Shown piece after piece: positions 11,155 to 19,074 of a stretch of DNA of 63,558 bases. Within the stretch, counting starts at the first letter, position 1, and every line of letters begins with the position of its first letter. The translations under genes and the position numbers were made by a program. The notes beneath the pieces are model-generated. The model saw only the letters and a program-made list of their open reading frames with translations. It searched no databases and was not told the DNA's origin. This DNA is from Marinitenerispora sediminis (GTDB lineage Bacteria; Actinomycetota; Actinomycetes; Streptosporangiales; Streptosporangiaceae): assembly GCF_003336425.1 (NCBI RefSeq), contig NZ_QEIO01000008.1:1-63558 (forward strand), read 5' to 3'.

Positions 11155-12267
11155 TCACCAGACGGCGTCCAGGAAGTCCTCGACCGCCGGGGCGGCGTCC
11201 GGCGAGAAGGGGCGTTCGGCGTCCCGCGCTGGTGCGCCGGGGGAGTCGTCGTAGCGGCGGAACACGTGGTCGGCGTCGGCCAGGTCCACCCGTTCGGCGC
11301 CGGGGAGCCCGGTCATCAGCCGGTCGACCTCGGTGCGGGTGACCTGCGAGTCGGCGGTCCCCCACAGGACGAGTACGCGGGTGCTATCGGGGAGGGAGCG
11401 GCCGAGCTGGACCGGGTCCATGGCGTCGATCTCCCGGAGGAACGCCCGGTTGGCCGGAGCGAACAGGGGAGCGAGTTCGGGGGAGAGCGTCTCGGGCAGC
11501 GGATCCCCCGAGCGGATCCGGGCGATGGCGAAGCGGGTGTCGGACAGCAGCCGGTTGGCCGCGGCCGTGTCCAGTGCGCCGGCGCTTTCGCCGTCGCGGA
11601 CCTGTTCGGTGACCTGCCGGTCGAGGAGGTCCAGGTAGCGGGCGCCCACCGGGGCGGCGAGGATCAGCGCGGCCGGAGGCGGCCCGGGGACGACCTGCGG
11701 GGCCCGCAGAGCGAACAGGCTGCCCTCGCTGTGGCCGAGCACGGCCACCCGCTCGGGGTCCACCTCCGGCTGCGCCAGGAGTTCGGCGTAGGCCGCGGCC
11801 ATCTGGTCCTCGAAGAGGGCGTAGTCGATGTCGGCGGTGCCGTCACGGGAGCCGAGCCCGGTGTCGCCCGAGCCGAGCTTGTCGTAGCGCAGCGAGGCGA
11901 CGCCGGCCCCGGCGAGCACCCGCGCGAAGTTGGCGTTGGTGTCGGCCTCCGGCCGGGTGGGGCTGTTGCCGTCGCGGTCGGTGGGGCCGCTCCCCGAGAT
12001 GATGAGCGCGGCGGGTATCCGGCCCTGCGCGCCGTCGGGCAGGGCGAAGGTGCCGTGCACGGTGTCGCCGGCGTCCTCGAACACGACGGCGCGCTCCACC
12101 GGGGTGGCGCCGGGTGACGGGGAGGCGGCCGGTGGCTCGGGCGGGGCCGGGGCGCCGCACGCCGCGGCCAGCAGCAGGGCGCTGGCGGCCAGGAGGGCGG
12201 TCGCACCGCGTGCGGCGGCGCGGAGGCTCGGAACGGGCGGGGGGAACGGAGGGGACGGAAAGGACAC
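11155..12267 (-). CDS. Alpha/beta-hydrolase lipoprotein
   Basis: A 370-residue exported hydrolase. A signal peptide ends in LLAAAC (Cys 37), so it is probably lipid-anchored. The hydrolase core shows SGSGPTDRDGN (oxyanion region), the nucleophile elbow GHSEG with the catalytic Ser, an acidic strand LVLWGTADSQV, and DADHVF supplying the catalytic His. Substrate unknown; an esterase or peptidase is likely. GTG 12267 lies 6 nt after a TACGGT -10-like box, so it is probably leaderless. It is downstream of lexA in the same direction with a 175-bp gap, probably a separate unit. Confidence 0.83.
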   Translation of the reverse strand: MSFPSPPFPPPVPSLRAAARGATALLAASALLLAAACGAPAPPEPPAASPSPGATPVERAVVFEDAGDTVHGTFALPDGAQGRIPAALIISGSGPTDRDGNSPTRPEADTNANFARVLAGAGVASLRYDKLGSGDTGLGSRDGTADIDYALFEDQMAAAYAELLAQPEVDPERVAVLGHSEGSLFALRAPQVVPGPPPAALILAAPVGARYLDLLDRQVTEQVRDGESAGALDTAAANRLLSDTRFAIARIRSGDPLPETLSPELAPLFAPANRAFLREIDAMDPVQLGRSLPDSTRVLVLWGTADSQVTRTEVDRLMTGLPGAERVDLADADHVFRRYDDSPGAPARDAERPFSPDAAPAVEDFLDAVW

Positions 12268-12442
12268 CCTCCCACCGTAAGGGGCCCGCTGATGGCGGGC
12301 CGTCCCGCTCCGCGGCCCCCGGGCCGACGTTCATGGCGGCGCGGCAGGGTAACCATTCGGCGCCGATCACGTCGCGTGACGATGACGGAGCCCGCGATCC
12401 CGGTGCGGATCACGGGCCCCGCGTCAAACCGAGGTGAAGTCG

Positions 12443-13210
12443 TTACACTCGGCGCAGCACCGCGACGACCTTGCCGAGGATGGTGGCCTCGTCGCCCCTG
12501 ATGGGCTCGTACTCGGGGTTGCGGGGCATCAGCCAGACGTGGTCCCCGTCGCGCCGGAACGCCTTCACTGTGGCCTCGTCGCCGAGCAGCGCCGCGACGA
12601 TGTCGCCGTTGTTGGCGTCGGGCTGCTGGCGGACGACCACCAGGTCACCGTCGGTGATGGCGGCCTCGATCATCGAGTCGCCCACGACCGTGAGCATGAA
12701 CAGCCGCCCCTCGCCCACGAGCTGCTTGGGCAGGGTGAGGACGTCCTCGACGGCCTCCTCCGCGAGGATGGGCCCGCCGGCGGCGATCCGGCCGATCACC
12801 GGGACGTCGGTAGCGCGGCCCGGCGCGGCGGAGTGATCTTCGTCGAGTTCGTCCCAGGAGCGCACCGGAGGTTGTCCCGGAATGCGAATTTCCACCGCCC
12901 GTGGGCGATTCTGGTCGCGGTGGAGATAGCCCTTGCGTTGCAACACCTTCAATTGGTGCGCGACACTGGAGGGGCTAGACAGCCCCACCGCATCACCGAT
13001 CTCTCGGATGGACGGTGGGTAGCCGCGTTGCCGCACGTAACGGTGGATGACGTTGAGGACGCTCTGCTGGCGGGCCGTGAGTTTCGGAGCCGAGTCCGAC
13101 GGTGCCGCAGGCTCCTGCGCGGCTCTGGTCCGGGTGGACGAGGATCGGAGCGCGGTGACGGCCTTCCCGCTGGCGTGAGGTTCCTGCGCTCCGTGGTTTT
13201 CCTCCGGCAC
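12443..13210 (-). CDS. lexA: LexA repressor of the SOS response
   Basis: Transcriptional repressor and self-cleaving S24 protease of 255 residues. An N-terminal extension of about 40 residues precedes the winged-helix domain ([12 protein letters not shown] to the [13 protein letters not shown] recognition helix). The scissile Ala-Gly is 144-145 in RIAAGGP. The catalytic dyad is Ser 179 (GDSM) and Lys 216 (EATVKAF). GTG 13210 has GAGGAGG six nt upstream. Its promoter region holds LexA boxes, so it represses itself. It is divergent from a LysM protein that shares those boxes. Confidence 0.97.
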   Translation of the reverse strand: MPEENHGAQEPHASGKAVTALRSSSTRTRAAQEPAAPSDSAPKLTARQQSVLNVIHRYVRQRGYPPSIREIGDAVGLSSPSSVAHQLKVLQRKGYLHRDQNRPRAVEIRIPGQPPVRSWDELDEDHSAAPGRATDVPVIGRIAAGGPILAEEAVEDVLTLPKQLVGEGRLFMLTVVGDSMIEAAITDGDLVVVRQQPDANNGDIVAALLGDEATVKAFRRDGDHVWLMPRNPEYEPIRGDEATILGKVVAVLRRV

Positions 13211-13342
13211 GGCCGGCCTCCTCGGCGGTCGGTGTTCTCGGTGTGGGTTGTCGGCGGCTGGCGTCGGCGGCGCGTAACGAGGGAGTCTCGAAGCGATGTC
13301 GCATCGACGACAGTGTCGGCATACCGCAGTGAAACATGTCCA

Positions 13343-13371
13343 ACATTAGTGCCCGGACAAGGCAATATCAA
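13343..13371 (-). promoter_or_regulatory. Promoter of lexA
   Basis: Reading the minus strand: TTGATA (13371-13366), 17-bp spacer, TAATGT (13348-13343), a near-consensus housekeeping promoter. Its -35 overlaps LexA box 13368-13383, so binding there should block RNA polymerase. The implied leader is about 125 nt. Confidence 0.7.
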
Positions 13372-13383
13372 ACAAACGTTCGA
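13368..13383. promoter_or_regulatory. LexA (SOS) box 1
   Basis: TCAAACAAACGTTCGA, one mismatch from the actinobacterial consensus TCGAAC-N4-GTTCGA. It covers the -35 of the lexA promoter and is therefore the probable autoregulatory site. Confidence 0.8.
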
Positions 13384-13390
13384 GATGGTG

Positions 13391-13419
13391 CTGAAAAAAT
13401 CGCCGAGATGCGGTAATAG
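13391..13419 (+). promoter_or_regulatory. Candidate promoter of the LysM gene
   Basis: CTGAAA, 17-bp spacer, TAATAG on the plus strand, immediately followed by two LexA boxes. It would start transcription near 13426 and give a leader of about 225 nt before GTG 13653. Confidence 0.5.
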
Positions 13420-13435
13420 TCGAACGTCAGTTCTG
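13420..13435. promoter_or_regulatory. LexA (SOS) box 2
   Basis: TCGAACGTCAGTTCTG: the left half-site is perfect and the right half is GTTC. It abuts the candidate -10 of the LysM gene and lies one base from box 3. Confidence 0.7.
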
Positions 13436-13436
13436 A

Positions 13437-13452
13437 TCGAACGGGCGTTCGA
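13437..13452. promoter_or_regulatory. LexA (SOS) box 3, perfect palindrome
   Basis: TCGAACGGGCGTTCGA is an exact match to TCGAAC-N4-GTTCGA. Its centre lies 17 bp from the centre of box 2, close to one and a half helical turns. It should repress the LysM gene until DNA damage. Confidence 0.9.
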
Positions 13453-13652
13453 AGGTGAGGGCCATGTCTGAACCCGCCATGCCGCTCTCCGTGGACCGGC
13501 GGGCACCTGGCTCGCGACCCGGGGCCGGGTCGGGAGCCAGGTGCCAGGACCGGCCGGCGTCGGTGCCAGAATCGATCGCCACTGCGGATCCGCCGCCCCG
13601 TTCCGAGGTTGACGACTGGTCCGTTGAGATCCCCGAATGGCGAGGAGAAGAC

Positions 13653-14060
13653 GTGAGTATTGAGAGCAGCGGCGGTGCTGCCGTCGTGGTCCCCCAGGCT
13701 CTCGCTGGACTTCCCGACCTCCATTCCTGCGTCCCCGCGCAGCGCGGCCCCCGCCTCACCCGGCGCGGGCGGCTGGTCGTCCTCTCGGCCCTCGGTCTGG
13801 TCGCCACGTCCGGATTCTCGCTCCTGGTGCTGACAACCGTGGCGCTGGGCGCCTCCACCGCCGGCGCCTCCGACTCCCTGATGCTGCCCTCGGCGCCCAG
13901 CACCGTGGTCGTCCACGACGGCGACACCCTCTGGGAGATCGCCGAGCGGACCCGTCCCGACGACGACCCGCGTCGCACCGTGCTGGAGATCGTCGAACTC
14001 AACCAGCTCTCCGACCTCGCGCTGGAGCCCGGTCAGGAGCTCGTGCTGCCCGACTCCTGA
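13653..14060 (+). CDS. LysM membrane protein, SOS-controlled (ChiZ/DivS-like position)
   Basis: With GTG 13653 as start (GGAGAAG four nt upstream) the product is 135 residues: a cytoplasmic stretch, one transmembrane helix at 41-65 and an external LysM peptidoglycan-binding domain at about 84-133 (VVVHDGDTLWEIAERT to LEPGQELVLP). In-frame starts exist at 13455 and 13464, but the added 66 residues are Pro/Arg-rich and overlap the expected leader. Divergent from lexA with LexA boxes between, and upstream of nrdR: the same order as Mycobacterium chiZ and Corynebacterium divS, which block division during DNA damage. That role is inferred from synteny and domain. Confidence 0.85.
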   Translation: MSIESSGGAAVVVPQALAGLPDLHSCVPAQRGPRLTRRGRLVVLSALGLVATSGFSLLVLTTVALGASTAGASDSLMLPSAPSTVVVHDGDTLWEIAERTRPDDDPRRTVLEIVELNQLSDLALEPGQELVLPDS

Positions 14061-14072
14061 CCCGGTCGTCCG

Positions 14073-14126
14073 CGGCGCGGACCGGCGGGCGTGCCGCGAG
14101 CGGCGCGCCGTCCCCGGTCCGCGCCG
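14073..14126 (+). terminator. Hairpin after the LysM gene
   Basis: A 13-bp perfect stem, CGGCGCGGACCGG with its complement, separated by a 28-nt GC-rich loop. It lies 12 bp past the LysM stop and probably separates that gene from nrdRJ. Confidence 0.55.
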
Positions 14127-14331
14127 TCGTGTCTGGCACCCTGTGGTCGGTCCGGGATGGCGCCGGGTGTCCCCCGGGGAGTGGCGTTGCGCACCCTCGC
14201 GCGCGTGAGCGGGGCCCGTCCTCATCCGTTCTGCCCGGATCACCGGTGATTTCGCCGCCGCGCCGCCCGCTGCCGCGCCGTCGCGCCACGGGGAGGCGAC
14301 TTGCGTGTGGCGGGGCACGGTCGTAGGTTGA
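14127..14331 (+). other. Noncoding DNA upstream of the nrdRJ control region
   Basis: Part of the 465-bp gap between the LysM gene and nrdR. No gene, repeat or riboswitch motif was recognised in this part. A TTGACC at 14328-14333 borders the first NrdR box and might be a -35 element, but no good -10 follows at the right distance. Confidence 0.35.
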
Positions 14332-14347
14332 CCACAACATCTAGTGC
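14332..14347. promoter_or_regulatory. NrdR box 1
   Basis: CCACAACATCTAGTGC matches 12 of 16 positions of the NrdR box ACACWATATATWGTGT, including the CWA...TWG core and the TG tail. It lies 32 bp upstream of a second copy, the helical phasing typical of paired NrdR sites. Confidence 0.7.
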
Positions 14348-14363
14348 CTGCTGCGGAACAAGC

Positions 14364-14379
14364 CGCCTAGAAATTGTGC
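14364..14379. promoter_or_regulatory. NrdR box 2
   Basis: CGCCTAGAAATTGTGC keeps the CTA...TTGTG core of the NrdR box. Start-to-start distance to box 1 is 32 bp, about three helical turns. Together they predict ATP/dATP-dependent repression of the nrdRJ operon by NrdR. Confidence 0.65.
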
Positions 14380-14525
14380 TTTAGTAGGTACCGGATCATT
14401 TCGGGGCGTCGTCCCGGACAGATGTGGAACACCAACGTCGGCACGGACGCCGCCCCGCTCGCGCGGCGCGCCCGTGCGGGTGCGGGAGGCATCGGCGATG
14501 CGGATGTGGGGGGAGGCGTGCCGGC

Positions 14526-14993
14526 ATGCACTGTCCGTTCTGCCGCCATCCTGACACCCGGGTGATCGACAGCCGGTCGACCGACGACGGCGCGGCGATC
14601 CGCCGCCGCCGGTCCTGTCCGGCCTGCGGCCGCCGCTTCACCACCCAGGAGACCGTGCTGCTCATGGTGGCCAAGCGGTCCGGGGTCACCGAGCCGTTCT
14701 CCCGGGGCAAGATCATCGCCGGGGTGCGGCGCGCCTGCCAGGGGCGGCCGGTCACCGAAGACGCACTCGCGAAGCTCGGCCAGCAGGTCGAGGAGGAGAT
14801 CCGCGGCCGCGGCCTCGCCGAGGTCCCGGCCCACGAGATCGGGCTCGCGATCCTCGGCCCGCTCCGGGAGCTCGACGAGGTGACCTACCTCCACTTCGCG
14901 TCGGTGTACCGCGGCTTCGAGTCCCTGACGGACTTCGAGAACGAGATCGCGATGCTGCGCGCGGACCGGGCCAGAGCCGGCGGGGCCGAGTAG
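14526..14993 (+). CDS. nrdR: Transcriptional repressor NrdR
   Basis: A 155-residue regulator of ribonucleotide reductase genes. The N-terminal zinc ribbon has Cys 3, 6, 31 and 34 (HCPFC...CPAC), followed by the conserved [15 protein letters not shown]. An ATP-cone domain (about 46-136) senses ATP/dATP. ATG 14526 has GGGGGAGG upstream. It lies 108 bp before nrdJ and probably forms one operon with it, under the two NrdR boxes. Confidence 0.96.
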   Translation: MHCPFCRHPDTRVIDSRSTDDGAAIRRRRSCPACGRRFTTQETVLLMVAKRSGVTEPFSRGKIIAGVRRACQGRPVTEDALAKLGQQVEEEIRGRGLAEVPAHEIGLAILGPLRELDEVTYLHFASVYRGFESLTDFENEIAMLRADRARAGGAE

Positions 14994-15101
14994 GCCGAGC
15001 GCACACGGCCCCGCCCCGCGTACGTGCCGCACCGGAGCACCGGGCGACCGCGCCGGGCGATGCGCCAATCGGGTATGGGCGAGATATCAGGGGGAGTGGA
15101 A

Positions 15102-17921
15102 ATGACGGAGACCACCAGCGGCTCAGCGACACGCAAGGGCAGGGGGCAGCCGCAGCGGAAGGGACTCAGGATCCGGCGTATCTTCACCTCGCCCGGCACC
15201 CACCCCTACGACGAGGTCGAGTGGGAGCGCCGAGACGTCGTCATGACCAACTGGCGCGACGGGTCGGTCAACTTCGAGCAGCGCGGCGTCGAGTTCCCGG
15301 CCGCCTGGTCGATGAACGCCACGCAGATCGTGGCCAGCAAGTACTTCCGTGGCGCCCTCGGCACCCCCGAGCGCGAGTGGAGCCTCAAGCAGCTCGTGGA
15401 CCGCGTGGCCGGCATGTACACCGCCACGGGACGCGAGAACGGCTACTTCGCCGGCGACGAGGACGCCGAGATCTTCGACCACGAGCTGAAGTACGCCCTC
15501 GTGCACCAGCTCTTCAGCTTCAACTCCCCGGTGTGGTTCAACGTCGGCACCGCCTCCAAGCAGCAGGTGTCCGCCTGCTTCATCCTGTCCGTGGACGACA
15601 CCATGGAGTCGATCCTCGACTGGTACAAGGAGGAGGGGATCATCTTCAAGGGCGGCTCGGGCGCGGGGGTGAACCTCTCCCGCCTGCGCTCCAGCAAGGA
15701 GCTGCTGTCCTCGGGCGGCACCGCCTCGGGGCCGGTGTCCTTCATGCGCGGCGCCGACGCCTCCGCCGGCACCATCAAGTCCGGCGGCGCCACCCGCCGC
15801 GCGGCCAAGATGGTGGTCCTCGACGTCGACCACCCCGACATCGAGGAGTTCATCGAGACCAAGGCACGCGAGGAGCACAAGATCCGGGCGCTGCGCGACG
15901 CCGGGTTCGACGTCGACCTGGGCGGCTCCGACATCGTCAGCGTGCAGTACCAGAACGCCAACAACTCGGTCCGGGTCTCCGACACCTTCATGCGCGCGGT
16001 GGAGACCGGCTCGGAGTTCGGGCTCACCTCCCGCACCACCGGCGAGGTCATCGCCACGGTCGACGCCAAGAAGCTGTTCCATTCCATGGCCCGCGCCGCG
16101 TGGGAGTGCGCCGACCCGGGGCTGCAGTACGACGACACCATCAACGACTGGCACACCACCCCCGAGAGCGGCCGGATCACGGCGAGCAACCCCTGCTCGG
16201 AGTACGTGCACCTGGACAACTCCTCGTGCAACCTGGCGTCGATCAACCTGCTGAAGTTCCTGCGGGACGACGACACCTTCGACATCGAGAACTTCGTCCG
16301 GCTCACCGAGCTGATCATCACGGCGATGGACATCTCCATCACCTTCGCCGACTTCCCGACCGAGAAGATCGGCGAGACCAGCCGCGCCTTCCGCCAGCTG
16401 GGGATCGGCTACGCCAACCTCGGTGCGCTGCTGATGGCCACCGGCCACGCCTACGACTCCGACGGCGGCCGGGCGCTCGCGGCGGCCATCACCTCCCTCA
16501 TGACCGGCACCGCCTACAAGCGCAGCGCCGAGCTGGCCGGAGTCGTGGGCGCCTACGACGGCTACGCCAAGAACGCCGACGCCCACAAGCGCGTCATGCG
16601 CAAGCACGCCGCCGCCAACGACGACCTCCGCACGGTCGGCGCGATGGACCGCGAGATCGCGACCGCCGCCACCCGCGCGTGGGAGGACTGCCTGAAGACC
16701 GGCGAGCGCAACGGCTGGCGCAACGCCCAGGCCAGCCTGCTCGCCCCCACCGGCACCATCGGCTTCATGATGGACTGCGACACCACCGGCATCGAGCCGG
16801 ACTTCTCGCTGGTCAAGTACAAGAAGCTGGTCGGCGGCGGCTCCATGCAGATCGTCAACCAGGCGATCCCGCGGGCGCTGAAGAACCTCGGCTACCAGCA
16901 GGAGCAGATCGAGGCCATCGTCGAGTACATCTCGGAGAACGGCCACGTCGTGGACGCTCCGGGCCTGCGGCAGGAGCACTACGAGGTGTTCGACTGCGCC
17001 ATGGGCAAGCGCTACATCAAGCCCATGGGCCACGTCGAGATGATGGCGGCCGTGCAGCCGTTCCTCTCGGGCGCGATCTCCAAGACGGTGAACGTCCCCG
17101 AGGAGGCGACCGTCGAGGACTTCGAGCACATCTACTTCCAGGGCTGGAAGCTCGGCCTGAAGGCCCTCGCCGTCTACCGCGACAACTGCAAGGTCGGCCA
17201 GCCGCTCTCCACGGCCAAGAGCGAGGAGAAGGCCGAGCCGGAGCCCGCGGTGGTCGAGGTCAACCGCCCGGTGCGGCGCCGGCTGCCCAAGAAGCGGCCG
17301 AGCCAGACCGTCTCCTTCACGGTGGGCGGCGCCGAGGGCTACATCACCGCCGGGTCCTACCCCGACGACGGCCTCGGCGAGGTCTTCATGAAGCTCGGCA
17401 AGCAGGGCTCGACCCTCGCCGGCGTCATGGACGCGTTCTCGATCGCCATCTCCATCGCCCTGCAGTACGGCGTCCCGCTGGAGACCTACGTCGAGAAGTT
17501 CACGAACATGCGGTTCGACCCGGCCGGCATGACCGACGACCCGGACATCCGCATGGCCCAGTCGGTGGTCGACTACATCTTCCGCCGCCTGGCGCTGGAC
17601 TACCTCCCCTACGAGGAGCGCGCCGCCCTGGGCGTCCTCTCGGCGGAGGAGCGCGCGGCCCAGCTCGCCGGCGAGGACCCCGCGCAGGTCGCCGCCCAGG
17701 TGGAGTCCTACGCCCAGTCCGCCCCGGTCAGCGCGGAGGACGCCGAGTCCGAGCGCCCGTCCCGCGAGACCCGGACGGCGCACACCACGACGGAGCTGCT
17801 GGAGCTGAAGCAGGGCTTCACCGCCGATGCCCCGCTCTGCGTCACCTGCGGCACCAAGATGCGGCCGTCGGGCAGCTGCTACGTGTGCGAGGGCTGCGGA
17901 TCCACGAGCGGGTGCAGCTAG
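15102..17921 (+). CDS. nrdJ: Vitamin B12-dependent (class II) ribonucleotide reductase
   Basis: A 939-residue adenosylcobalamin-dependent reductase making deoxyribonucleotides with or without oxygen. Family features seen: FNSPVWFNVG, GGSGAGVNLS, the active-site NPCSE loop (about residue 365), APTGTIG near 550, and a C-terminal Cys-rich tail (CVTCGTKM...CYVCEGCGSTSGCS) that relays electrons from thioredoxin. ATG 15102 (GGGGGAG upstream) fits the family start better than 15024. Follows nrdR in the same operon. No cobalamin riboswitch was recognised upstream. Confidence 0.97.
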   Translation: MTETTSGSATRKGRGQPQRKGLRIRRIFTSPGTHPYDEVEWERRDVVMTNWRDGSVNFEQRGVEFPAAWSMNATQIVASKYFRGALGTPEREWSLKQLVDRVAGMYTATGRENGYFAGDEDAEIFDHELKYALVHQLFSFNSPVWFNVGTASKQQVSACFILSVDDTMESILDWYKEEGIIFKGGSGAGVNLSRLRSSKELLSSGGTASGPVSFMRGADASAGTIKSGGATRRAAKMVVLDVDHPDIEEFIETKAREEHKIRALRDAGFDVDLGGSDIVSVQYQNANNSVRVSDTFMRAVETGSEFGLTSRTTGEVIATVDAKKLFHSMARAAWECADPGLQYDDTINDWHTTPESGRITASNPCSEYVHLDNSSCNLASINLLKFLRDDDTFDIENFVRLTELIITAMDISITFADFPTEKIGETSRAFRQLGIGYANLGALLMATGHAYDSDGGRALAAAITSLMTGTAYKRSAELAGVVGAYDGYAKNADAHKRVMRKHAAANDDLRTVGAMDREIATAATRAWEDCLKTGERNGWRNAQASLLAPTGTIGFMMDCDTTGIEPDFSLVKYKKLVGGGSMQIVNQAIPRALKNLGYQQEQIEAIVEYISENGHVVDAPGLRQEHYEVFDCAMGKRYIKPMGHVEMMAAVQPFLSGAISKTVNVPEEATVEDFEHIYFQGWKLGLKALAVYRDNCKVGQPLSTAKSEEKAEPEPAVVEVNRPVRRRLPKKRPSQTVSFTVGGAEGYITAGSYPDDGLGEVFMKLGKQGSTLAGVMDAFSIAISIALQYGVPLETYVEKFTNMRFDPAGMTDDPDIRMAQSVVDYIFRRLALDYLPYEERAALGVLSAEERAAQLAGEDPAQVAAQVESYAQSAPVSAEDAESERPSRETRTAHTTTELLELKQGFTADAPLCVTCGTKMRPSGSCYVCEGCGSTSGCS

Positions 17922-17966
17922 CGGCCGAGCTCGCCGATGTGAGGCGATCGCCGTAACAGATCAACC

Positions 17967-17996
17967 GCGGGGGACCGGCCGGAGCCGGTCCCCCGC
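17967..17996 (+). terminator. Hairpin terminator of nrdRJ
   Basis: A perfect 13-bp stem, GCGGGGGACCGGC with its complement, around a CGGA loop, 45 bp past the nrdJ stop. Confidence 0.8.
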
Positions 17997-18011
17997 AGTC
18001 GGTTCCCTGCA

Positions 18012-18050
18012 ACGTACGTCGCGTACGCGACGTACGTGCATTGCTATAGT
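18012..18050 (+). promoter_or_regulatory. 26-bp perfect palindrome plus -10 of a toxin-antitoxin operon
   Basis: Positions 18012-18037 form an exact 26-bp inverted repeat made of ACGTACGT-type steps with a GTAC centre. The -10 box TATAGT follows at 18045-18050. The palindrome covers where a -35 would be (about 18022-18027). This is the expected layout of an operator bound by the antitoxin or toxin-antitoxin complex encoded just downstream. Confidence 0.75.
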
Positions 18051-18073
18051 TGCTGGCCGGGAGGTGGTCCGCC

Positions 18074-18490
18074 ATGGCCGCTGTTCACTTTGATAGTTAC
18101 TCCGAGGCTAGATCCCACCTGAAGGATCTCCTGGACGCGGCGGAGCGAGGCCGTGTCGCCACTATGCGCAGGGAGGCCGCTACAGCGGCAGTCGTTGACG
18201 CGGCGCGGTTGCGGCACTATCTGGCGACTGTGACTCCGGCACGCGCGCAGGTCGTACCCGAGGCTGACGGCTGGTCGGTCTTCATCGACGGACTGCCGGT
18301 CGCCGCCGACGGAGCGACCTTCGAGGAAGCCGTCGTCGAGATGGTCGATGCGCTGCGCGAATACGCGGAGGACTGGCAGGACCACCTGCTCGACGCGGTG
18401 GACCACCGGGAGAACTGGGGGCTTGTCCAGTTGATCACTCTCAGTGATGACCAGCAGCTACGGGCCTGGCTACTGGGAGAAGGAGGATGA
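18074..18490 (+). CDS. Antitoxin with Phd/YefM-like N-terminus and HicB-like C-terminus
   Basis: A 138-residue protein. Residues 1-50 (SYSEARSHLKDLLDAAERGR, then AAVVDAARLRHYL) resemble the DNA-binding Phd/YefM antitoxin fold. Residues about 65-105 (GWSVFIDGLPVAADGATFEEAVVEMVDALREYAEDW) resemble the HicB partial RNase-H fold. The acidic C-terminus may bind toxin. ATG 18074 follows GGGAGG. Its stop overlaps the next start (ATGA), the usual antitoxin-first order. The two-part reading is from sequence pattern only. It should repress its own promoter through the upstream palindrome. Confidence 0.7.
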   Translation: MAAVHFDSYSEARSHLKDLLDAAERGRVATMRREAATAAVVDAARLRHYLATVTPARAQVVPEADGWSVFIDGLPVAADGATFEEAVVEMVDALREYAEDWQDHLLDAVDHRENWGLVQLITLSDDQQLRAWLLGEGG

Positions 18491-18909
18491 TCTGGCCGCA
18501 GCCGACGCGCCGCGATCACGAGCGGTTCTGCCAGGTCGAGGGATGGACTCTCGTGCGCAACGCCCGCGGACGCACGGGCACTCACCACATCACATACGAG
18601 CTCGTGCTGACTGACGGGCGGGTACTGCGGACGCGAGTCTCCCATCCGGTCGACCGGACGCGCTACGGCCGCGGCATCTGGCAGCACATTCTCCGTGACC
18701 AGCTCGATGTTGACGAGGCGGTCTTCTGGGCCTGTGTCCGTGACGAGGTCCTACCCGATCGAGGACGCCCGGCCGTGCCGCGGGACGCCCTCCCCGCTGA
18801 TCTGGTGCATCTGCTGATCACCCAGGTGGGGCTGTCCGAGGCCGAGGTGGCGAAGCTGGGCAAGGAGGAGGCGATCGCACGGCTCACGCGCTACTGGACC
18901 GAAGGGTGA
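18487..18909 (+). CDS. Putative toxin, HicA-like RNA-targeting protein
   Basis: A 140-residue basic protein overlapping the antitoxin gene by 4 bp. The core GWTLVRNARGRTGTHHITYE, then DGRVLRTRVSHP and GIWQHILRDQL, has the strand-strand-helix order and conserved Gly-x-His-His of HicA-type mRNA interferases. It is longer than usual HicA (about 60-80 aa), with an extra C-terminal helical part (about 95-140). Relatives are often labelled cytotoxic translational repressors. Toxicity is inferred from the operon form and fold resemblance. No downstream terminator was recognised before the next gene. Confidence 0.6.
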   Translation: MIWPQPTRRDHERFCQVEGWTLVRNARGRTGTHHITYELVLTDGRVLRTRVSHPVDRTRYGRGIWQHILRDQLDVDEAVFWACVRDEVLPDRGRPAVPRDALPADLVHLLITQVGLSEAEVAKLGKEEAIARLTRYWTEG

Positions 18910-19074
18910 CACGGGTGACGCGCCGCCGTCGGTAATGGATGGTTATGTTCTCGCCACCTGCCGGACCGTAACCCTGTGGGACGATGCCAGGACTTCTGAG
19001 CAGGCACGCCGGAACCGACCCGCGGCTGCCCGCGTCGGAGTCATCGTCTTCCTCGTCCCAAGGAGTAGGTGCCC

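Noticed and set aside
14061-15101. Cobalamin riboswitch controlling nrdRJ
   Set aside because: No B12-box-like conserved core was recognised upstream of nrdR or between nrdR and nrdJ.
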